Below are positions 1 to 4,313 of a stretch of DNA of 5,365 nt, piece by piece (the first letter of the stretch is position 1; each line of letters begins with the position of its first letter). The DNA lies in contig JAQTLG010000057.1 of assembly GCA_028715025.1 (NCBI GenBank), positions 1-5,365 on the forward strand, given 5' to 3'. The position numbers and the translations under genes were made by a program. This DNA is from Dehalococcoidia bacterium (lineage in GTDB: Bacteria > Chloroflexota > Dehalococcoidia > GIF9 > UBA5629). The notes beneath the pieces were generated by a model. That model was not told the origin of the DNA. It did no database searches and saw only the letters and a program-made list of their open reading frames with translations.

Positions 1-106
1 CAACGCTCAGCTTATTAACTTGTGTGGTCTTATCTGCGCAGGCGGCAAATGTTACACTTGACAGTACGGTAATTATCAGCACAGCAATGTTTACGGCTTT
101 AATCAT
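1..106 (-). CDS. Small exported protein or lipoprotein, N-terminal fragment
   Basis: Only the first 35 codons are in the window. They begin at an ATG with a good GGAGGT site 5 bases upstream (112-117). The translated start is a typical export signal: a lysine at residue 3, a hydrophobic core (IAVLIITVLSSV), then TFAACADKTTQ. Cys22 in FAAC could be a lipidation site, although Phe at -3 is a weak lipobox. Cleavage by signal peptidase I near AACA is the alternative. The mature part is almost entirely outside the window, so no function can be assigned. The gene starts 178 bases beyond the stop of the upstream gene on the same strand, so it probably has its own promoter. Confidence 0.65.
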   Translation of the reverse strand, partial: MIKAVNIAVLIITVLSSVTFAACADKTTQVNKLSV

Positions 107-180
107 TTTCGACCTCCCACGCTGTAAAGTATGCCTTGAAGTCTAACAAAACAGGTATGGGGGTGCAATGATTCAATTCA

Positions 181-209
181 TTTAGAAACATTGTGTCGAT
201 TAATATCAA
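181..209 (-). promoter_or_regulatory. Possible sigma70 promoter for the exported-protein gene
   Basis: On the minus strand TTGATA (204-209) is followed after 17 bases by TCTAAA (181-186). That gives 5/6 and 4/6 matches to the sigma70 consensus, about 75 bases before the ATG at 106. The surrounding DNA is AT-rich, so chance matches are likely. Confidence 0.22.
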
Positions 210-284
210 TATAAATCAGCAGGATGGTTGATTTAAACTTGGACTGTTGTCTTGTTGAGCGGACATAACGATCTTAAGGTATAC

Positions 285-644
285 CTATTCGTTTTCGAGG
301 CTCTTAATTTTTTCAACCAAATATTTAAAGGTTCCGGGAGCTACTCTATCCAACCTGGCTATGCCCGTACCCAGGCCATCAGAAGGTATCACCACTGTTT
401 TACCTGAAGGTATTAGCCTGAAGGCCTCATCTATCACCTGCTTGTTTATCTCAAATTCATCATCGGTAAAGAAAACCCCAGGCTCTTTCAGTGTGGGTAT
501 ACCTACGGCATTTGGCTCATCCCTCATTTCCCCTGCCTGTCCACCATAGCCAACATGGATCGTATTATCTCCGAAGAGATATATTTTATCCCGGTTTGCC
601 TTTAAATCCTCTCTTCTAATAAACTTCTGATACTCTATTCTCAT
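285..644 (-). CDS. Phage-associated FGDN/GGQA family protein (DUF7831-like), function unknown
   Basis: A 119-residue soluble protein with no signal peptide or membrane segment. Its conserved-looking blocks are YLFGDN (22-27), GYGGQAGEMR (32-41), PNAVGIPT (44-51), a VVIPSDGLGTGIARL block (84-98) and AP (102-103). I recognise this motif order from small proteins found in phages and scattered bacterial genomes, which I believe are now grouped as DUF7831; the label is from memory. The length fits a complete family member. The glycine-rich GGQA and DGLGTG loops suggest a nucleotide or phosphate ligand, perhaps macrodomain-like, but that is inference. The start is set by GGAGGAGG (about 651-658) five to seven bases before the ATG. 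It appears monocistronic, with large gaps on both sides. Its biochemical role is not known to me. Confidence 0.8.
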   Translation of the reverse strand: MRIEYQKFIRREDLKANRDKIYLFGDNTIHVGYGGQAGEMRDEPNAVGIPTLKEPGVFFTDDEFEINKQVIDEAFRLIPSGKTVVIPSDGLGTGIARLDRVAPGTFKYLVEKIKSLENE

Positions 645-682
645 CTCAGCCTCCTCCTACATATTTGAATCAGGATCGCTAT

Positions 683-688
683 ATTATA
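683..688 (-). promoter_or_regulatory. Candidate -10 element for the 285-644 gene
   Basis: The minus strand reads a perfect TATAAT here, about 39 bases upstream of the ATG at 644, in an AT-rich stretch. There is no good -35 hexamer at 16-18 bases; the 17-base position reads AAAAAT. The predicted transcript start near 675 would give a short leader containing the GGAGGAGG site. Confidence 0.4.
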
Positions 689-714
689 GTCCGATTTTAA
701 CCAGTATTTTTATA

Positions 715-852
715 ACACGTAAGCCCGAAGGAGTTGGCTGAACAGTAACGGCGGAAGGCAACTGTCCTCATAACCAGTAGTGATAGCTGCTTTATAAGGG
801 CTATGAAGTCGATCGGTTTCCGGCAACCATGGTTAGGTTGATAGTGCCGTGA
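715..852 (+). other. Non-coding segment with successive short hairpins, possible structured-RNA remnant
   Basis: This gap holds no convincing gene. On the plus strand three short stems follow one another: ACAGT/ACTGT (742-746 with 761-765), ATAGC/GCTAT (783-787 with 800-804) and GGTT/AACC (815-818 with 825-828). The last competes with CAACC/GGTTG (824-828 with 836-840). The wording of the segment (AACAGTAACGGCGG, TCCTCATAACCAGTAG, GTGCCGTGAC) reminds me of domain I of bacterial group II introns. No domain V, intron-encoded reverse transcriptase or clear intron boundary is present, so at most it is a fragment. The strand and identity are uncertain. It abuts the stop codon of the flavoprotein gene, which lies on the other strand. 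Confidence 0.25.
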
Positions 853-1485
853 CTACTTAACAGCCTCTCGAGCATATTTCATCATTTGCGCGTACTTGAC
901 TACAGTTGTTCCCACTCCCATGGCGCCGAAGACCCCGGCCGGGTGGTCCATTACGCCATTCTCCTGGTATCTTACGTGTTCCCCTTTCCAGAAAGTGCTG
1001 ACTATGGCGCTGCTCCTGGCTACCGGGATAATCTGCCAGCTCATCATCATCTGCTCGATGATTTTCAGGGCGAACTCCATACCGACTCCGAACCATCCGA
1101 GCGTGAGCGCGCCGCCTACCTTGCCATTACAGCGATGGCCGAAAAATATCTCTTCCCTGCCCCTGAAGAAGACGTTCTGGAGCTGGGTGCTCAACACCTG
1201 GCAGTAGGTAGGACCGCCCATGATAATCCCGTCGGCGGCGAACATCTTGTCGTGCACGTCATGGACATCGTCCTTGATTTTACACCTGGCCTTGTTTTTG
1301 ACGCACCACTGGCAGTGCCTGCACTCCGCAATTTTTTTATCAGCCAGCGTCACGAACTCCGTCTCGACCCCCGGAATGCCGGCAGCCGCCTTTAAAGCCA
1401 CCTGTACCAGCTTGTCGCAGTTTCCGTCCTTGATGGGCGTCCCCGAGATGCCCAGGATCCTGACTTTCACAATAGGTGATTCCAT
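853..1485 (-). CDS. Iron-sulfur flavoprotein (Isf-like), flavodoxin / NADPH-dependent FMN reductase fold
   Basis: A 210-residue cytoplasmic flavoprotein, a usual length for the family. The N-terminus VRILGISGTP (8-17) followed by KDGNCDKL is the first beta strand and the FMN-phosphate loop. GGPTYCQVLSTQLQ (90-103) is the second flavin-contacting segment. Between them Cys55, Cys58, Cys61 and Cys68 form CX2CX2CX6C followed by DD. This is close to the compact cluster motif (CX2CX2CX4-7C) of archaeal Isf, which holds a 4Fe-4S cluster next to FMN. Known relatives transfer electrons from ferredoxin or reduce O2, peroxide or quinones; the partner and substrate here are unknown. The start is fixed by GGAGGAGG (1493-1500) seven bases before the ATG. 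It is not obviously co-transcribed with the next minus-strand gene, 208 bases away. Expression may be controlled by the leader at 1505-1548. Confidence 0.88.
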   Translation of the reverse strand: MESPIVKVRILGISGTPIKDGNCDKLVQVALKAAAGIPGVETEFVTLADKKIAECRHCQWCVKNKARCKIKDDVHDVHDKMFAADGIIMGGPTYCQVLSTQLQNVFFRGREEIFFGHRCNGKVGGALTLGWFGVGMEFALKIIEQMMMSWQIIPVARSSAIVSTFWKGEHVRYQENGVMDHPAGVFGAMGVGTTVVKYAQMMKYAREAVK

Positions 1486-1504
1486 GATTATGCCTCCTCC
1501 GGTT

Positions 1505-1548
1505 AAAAATTATTGCCGATGCCCGGCATATGGAACATTCCTTGCCGG
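1505..1548 (-). promoter_or_regulatory. Candidate attenuator-like leader of the flavoprotein gene
   Basis: Read on the minus strand, two hairpins share one arm. The upstream hairpin pairs CCGGCA (1548-1543) with TGCCGG (1528-1523) and has an inner GGAA/TTCC pairing. The downstream one pairs TGCCG (1528-1524) with CGGCA (1518-1514), and is followed after ATAA by five Ts (1509-1505). They cannot form together, as in a terminator/antiterminator switch. The terminator stem is only 5 bp, and no promoter for the leader or aptamer was recognised. Confidence 0.3.
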
Positions 1549-1668
1549 TCAAACAGAAAATGAGTAAACTTCCGATACAGCAGATATCATATCAAAAAGG
1601 CCGGGTAGCCGAAGTGGAACTTGGGAGATAGTGGCTGTGAGCAGTATACGGCACGATCAGAAATAAAC

Positions 1669-1697
1669 TTCTCTCCGCTTTGTACGTTATTTATAAT
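1669..1697 (+). promoter_or_regulatory. Candidate promoter with perfect -10, upstream of the lipoprotein gene
   Basis: TATAAT (1692-1697) matches the -10 consensus exactly. The hexamer 17 bases upstream is TTCTCT (1669-1674), only 3/6 to the -35 consensus. If used, it gives a leader of about 190 bases carrying the G-run at 1789-1803. Confidence 0.35.
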
Positions 1698-1788
1698 GAA
1701 AATAAGCAAATTTGGTTGAGACTGCGAGATAAAGGGATAAGCCAAAGGAAAAGATATGACAGCAACTGAGTCGAGTGTTGTTGCGGCA

Positions 1789-1803
1789 GGGGAGGGGAGG
1801 GGA
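1789..1803 (+). repeat. (GGGGA)3 short tandem G-run
   Basis: Three exact GGGGA units stand in tandem, with a further GG at 1809-1810 and GGG at 1818-1820. Three long G-runs plus a fourth could form a G-quadruplex in the plus strand or its RNA, but the fourth three-base run needs a 14- to 15-base loop. It also looks like a Shine-Dalgarno sequence, though no good start codon follows at the right distance. Confidence 0.5.
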
Positions 1804-1811
1804 GACCAGGC

Positions 1812-1842
1812 TTGACCGGGAGTCAGTTATTTTGCATATAAG
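1812..1842 (+). promoter_or_regulatory. Possible proximal promoter of the lipoprotein gene
   Basis: TTGACC (1812-1817, 5/6) is followed after 19 bases by TATAAG (1837-1842, 5/6), or after 17 bases by the weaker CATATA. The leader would be about 43 bases. The hexamers are good but the spacing is long. Confidence 0.3.
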
Positions 1843-1891
1843 CATTTGGCAGGTCGAATTGATGGATACGAATAAAATGGCGAGGTAAGAT

Positions 1892-3058
1892 ATGAAATCT
1901 CGATTTATTACGCAAATGGCCCTGGTTCTTCTTCTGATTACCGTCTCTCTATCCGGATGCAGCTATCTTCCCGGCGAGATCAGCGGCATGAGCTTTCTTC
2001 CCGTAGTGCATGCCTTTCAAGCTTCTCCCTCGGTTATCAAAGCCGGCGAGTACAGCACGTTGAGCTGGACGGCAACGGGCGCATCCAAGGTTTATATCGA
2101 TAACGGCATAGGCAATGTGGCTGTCCAGGGCAGCATCACGGTTGCCCCCTCCCAAACTGTGCAGTATACCCTTACCGCTCAAAATTCTTCGGGCAGCTCC
2201 ACAGCCAGGACGCAGGTGATCGTCTCCGGCTCGGCGGTGCAGCAGGTCAAACAGCCTTCCATACAGTATTTTTCCTCTGATAAGACCTATGTCAATCCGG
2301 GCGGCGCCGTCACCCTGTACTGGAGTACGGCGGACGCTACGCTGGTGAGCATGGAGCCCGGCGGAATGCTGGGCGCTCAGGGCAGCATAACGGTGCATCC
2401 GTATGTGACCTCGAATTACACTCTGACCGCATCTAATTCCTACGGTGTAATAAATAATGTGCTGACCATCTATGTCGGTACATCTGGCGCCATTTACCAG
2501 AGTGGGCAGGAGATCGCCGTCACTTTATCCGCCATACCGGAGGAATCGGGTGCGCTGGTGAAAAACAACGCTGTTTACACACTTAAGGAAACGGCCTGCG
2601 TGGGCGATACAAACCTCAATCTGCCCAGCCGCGCCTTCCTTAGTTTTGATATCTCGGGGATACCCGGCAACGCGGTTGTGACTGACGCTATCCTGGACCT
2701 GAGCGGCTATAAAAAAGTGGGGAATCCTACCTATGACATAGCGATGTACGGCAATATGGGAGCGCTGGAAATTTACTTTTTCCAGTATGGCGCGCTGTCA
2801 GACCTGGATATACTGGCGTATAACAGACCGGGCACACTCGTCAGCGGGGGAAATATCACCGAATACCCCGTTTCGCCATGGCTGGTCGAGGCAGCAAATT
2901 CCTCGAATGGAGAGAACGTGATTCAGAACCTGGTACGAGCAGGCCAATCACGTTGCCAGTTCAGGATGCAATTTTTTACCACCACGAACTGGGACAACGT
3001 AAGCGACATGCTGTGTTTTGACGACGCAAAATTGATCGTTAAATACAGAGTCCCCTGA
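1892..3058 (+). CDS. Surface lipoprotein with two Ig-like repeats and a DNRLRE-like C-terminal domain
   Basis: A 388-residue predicted lipoprotein. Residues 1-22 are a signal peptide ending in lipobox LSGC, so Cys23 should be lipidated and anchor the protein outside the cytoplasmic membrane. Two related beta-sandwich repeats follow, about 40-111 and 125-195. Each has an aromatic-containing first strand, a central Trp (LSWTATGAS at 57-65; LYWSTADAT at 142-150), the shared block QGSITV.P (79-86 and 163-170) and YTLTA.NS.G (92-101 and 176-185). The remainder (about 205-388) has SRAFLSFDISGIPGNAVVTDAILDL-type spacing, seen in DNRLRE-like modules of secreted proteins, here without a recognisable enzyme. 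The role is probably binding or cell-surface structure; the ligand is unknown. The start is supported by GAGGT (1882-1886) five bases upstream. It ends in a shared inverted repeat with the convergent protease gene. Confidence 0.85.
   Translation: MKSRFITQMALVLLLITVSLSGCSYLPGEISGMSFLPVVHAFQASPSVIKAGEYSTLSWTATGASKVYIDNGIGNVAVQGSITVAPSQTVQYTLTAQNSSGSSTARTQVIVSGSAVQQVKQPSIQYFSSDKTYVNPGGAVTLYWSTADATLVSMEPGGMLGAQGSITVHPYVTSNYTLTASNSYGVINNVLTIYVGTSGAIYQSGQEIAVTLSAIPEESGALVKNNAVYTLKETACVGDTNLNLPSRAFLSFDISGIPGNAVVTDAILDLSGYKKVGNPTYDIAMYGNMGALEIYFFQYGALSDLDILAYNRPGTLVSGGNITEYPVSPWLVEAANSSNGENVIQNLVRAGQSRCQFRMQFFTTTNWDNVSDMLCFDDAKLIVKYRVP
2009..2476 (+). repeat. Duplicated Ig-like domain coding segments
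   Basis: Two copies, about 2009-2224 and 2264-2476, encode homologous domains. The best DNA match is a 17-base block at 2126-2142 and 2378-2394, CAGGGCAGCAT(C/A)ACGGT, with one mismatch. The rest has diverged, so this is an old internal duplication or a conserved module, not a recent tandem repeat. Confidence 0.65.
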
Positions 3059-3088
3059 TAATCGGATTGATTCTGATCAGGGGGCTTT
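3047..3088. terminator. Shared inverted repeat between convergent genes, likely bidirectional terminator
   Basis: Bases 3047-3059 pair with 3076-3088 in a 13-bp stem with two G-T wobbles and a 16-base loop. The core CCCCTGAT/ATCAGGGG is perfect. The stem contains both stop codons: TGA of the plus gene (3056-3058) lies exactly opposite TGA of the minus gene (3077-3079). Neither side has a strong T-tract, so it may slow polymerase or protect 3' ends and not act as a classic intrinsic terminator. Confidence 0.6.
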
Positions 3089-4189
3089 GAGCAGATAAAC
3101 AGGGGATTCCAGCGTCCGGTCATAAATGTCGGTGGAGTAGATCATCACGTTGTAATCCCTTTTGGACCAGACGCAGTTGGAGTTATCCTGCTCGTCGAGT
3201 TGCGGACATGTCCCGCTTTGCAGGACTATTTTGTGATCCGTTGAATAACTTCCATCTTCAAATGTGTTGGAAAGTGACTCGGATGTATACGTAATTCTGC
3301 TTCTGGCAGGCAGGGATGTATTCCAGGTAACGGTCAATGTATACGGGATATCCCACGCCGCTGCGCTGGCAGTATTAGGATAGACGACATTGTATTTATA
3401 ATTAGATATCTCAAGCGGGATTATCGACGGCGCAATGGTCTGGGTTCCTTTATTTATTGAATCTCTGATAAAAGAGTTATTCGAATTGACGGCAACGGCG
3501 AAATTCAGTCCCTGTGTTTCCTCCAGCCAGAAGGTATTGATACCGATGACTTCGCCGGAATTGTCGATCAGCGGACCGCCGCTGTTGCCGGGATTGATAG
3601 AGGCGTCGGTCTGAATGAACGCATGGCCGTTAACATCACGGATTGCGGAGACGATGCCGGTCGTAATGGAGACCGACTGGTCTTCGTTGGAAGCCAGGAT
3701 GCCGATGGTGTCCGCGACCGGATAGCCCAGGGCCATCACACTCGTGCCTTTCCTGGGAACGCCGGGTTTGGTGAAGGATACGGCCTTTAAATCAATCGAT
3801 CTGGGTGCGATTTTTATCGTTGCCAGGTCCGTTTCCGCCCACTCGTCGATTAGTGCTGCAAGATACACGTTGTTAAAATTCGTGTTCACAGAGCCCTGAT
3901 AGCCTATAAAAACCAGTATCGCATGGGCATTTTCTATCACATGTGCGTTGGTGAGGATGCATCCCGAGGGATCGATGATCACGCCGGATCCCTGCTGCCA
4001 CCCGCTATCCGAGTTACACAAAATCAATACAACGCTATCCTGCACATTGGGGATAATATCCGGCCAGTCGAGTTTCTGATGAGTCGCTGTGTCGGGAGGG
4101 ACGCAGCCGGGTAGAACGGCGTAGGCCAAAGCCAGGGCTGACAGTAATATAACTATCAATCTAAACTTATTTCCATAACGGTGGTGCAT
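3077..4189 (-). CDS. HtrA/DegP-type S1 serine protease lipoprotein without PDZ, with Fn3-like C-terminal domain
   Basis: A 370-residue predicted lipoprotein. Residues 9-28 are a signal peptide, and VLPGC makes Cys29 the likely lipidation site. Residues about 48-240 are a trypsin-like S1C protease domain with an intact triad: His83 in TNAHV, Asp121 in ETDLATIKI and Ser203 in the NPGNSGGPL block (199-207). GSGVIIDPSG (67-76) and the GLNFAVAV block (227-234) are further HtrA hallmarks. No PDZ domain follows. Residues about 255-368 instead look like a fibronectin-III or purple-acid-phosphatase-N type sandwich: TVTWNTSLPARSRITY at 286-301, DHKIVL at 318-323 and YNVMIYSTD at 346-354. Cys328 and Cys339 could form a disulfide. 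It probably cleaves damaged or specific proteins outside the membrane; targets are unknown. No strong ribosome binding site precedes the ATG. Upstream is a divergent promoter region shared with the thiolase. Confidence 0.9.
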   Translation of the reverse strand: MHHRYGNKFRLIVILLSALALAYAVLPGCVPPDTATHQKLDWPDIIPNVQDSVVLILCNSDSGWQQGSGVIIDPSGCILTNAHVIENAHAILVFIGYQGSVNTNFNNVYLAALIDEWAETDLATIKIAPRSIDLKAVSFTKPGVPRKGTSVMALGYPVADTIGILASNEDQSVSITTGIVSAIRDVNGHAFIQTDASINPGNSGGPLIDNSGEVIGINTFWLEETQGLNFAVAVNSNNSFIRDSINKGTQTIAPSIIPLEISNYKYNVVYPNTASAAAWDIPYTLTVTWNTSLPARSRITYTSESLSNTFEDGSYSTDHKIVLQSGTCPQLDEQDNSNCVWSKRDYNVMIYSTDIYDRTLESPVYLLKAP

Positions 4190-4231
4190 GGTTTCAACTA
4201 CCCCGGCGGTAATAATATTGAGAAATAGACA

Positions 4232-4262
4232 TTGAATCCCTTTTGGCCCTATTTATTATAAT
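4232..4262 (+). promoter_or_regulatory. Candidate promoter of the thiolase gene
   Basis: TATAAT (4257-4262) is a perfect -10. TTGAAT (4232-4237) lies 19 bases upstream and matches the -35 consensus at 4/6 positions, with slightly long spacing. Transcription would start near 4269, leaving a leader of about 45 bases that includes AAGGAGG. Confidence 0.45.
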
Positions 4263-4283
4263 AGAATTGCCCTGATAAATTAA
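4255..4283 (-). promoter_or_regulatory. Candidate promoter of the protease gene, overlapping the thiolase promoter
   Basis: The -10 region contains the palindrome ATTATAAT (4255-4262), so the minus strand also reads TATAAT (4260-4255). A weak -35, TTAATT (4283-4278), lies 17 bases upstream. Leader length to the ATG at 4189 would be about 60 bases. Confidence 0.3.
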
Positions 4284-4313
4284 TCATCACAGGTGGCTCA
4301 GCAAGGAGGATGC

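Larger units (their letters stand above)
1568..1891. other. Intergenic region between divergent flavoprotein and lipoprotein genes
   Basis: No credible gene is visible. One 19-codon reading frame (1756-1815, plus strand) has an AAGGA before its ATG, but its composition follows the G-run and looks accidental. Possible promoter elements for the gene at 1892 lie at 1692-1697 and 1812-1842, and a G-rich run lies at 1789-1803. A small CTG-TGAG-CAG hairpin occurs near 1635-1644. Confidence 0.5.

Noticed and set aside
277..286. 10-base palindrome AGGTATACCT overlapping the stop of the 285-644 gene
   Set aside because: It has no loop or T-tract for a terminator and no known site type was recognised; it may be chance.
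803..841. 12-codon reading frame starting MKSIGF
   Set aside because: It has no ribosome binding site and lies within the hairpin-rich segment.
886..1395. Long plus-strand reading frames (169 and 103 residues) over the flavoprotein gene
   Set aside because: They lie opposite a strongly supported gene with recognisable FMN and Fe-S motifs and have no ribosome binding site or family resemblance.
1631..1655. GAGC.GTAT.CGG similarity to the 5' half of a group II intron domain V
   Set aside because: The required 3' half and bulge are missing, so no 34-base domain V hairpin can form.
1756..1815. 19-codon reading frame with AAGGA upstream
   Set aside because: Its second half simply translates the G-run, and no family or conservation can be seen.
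1949..2398. 149-residue minus-strand reading frame
   Set aside because: It is the antisense of the Ig-like lipoprotein gene; its composition is that of a shadow frame and no motif is visible.
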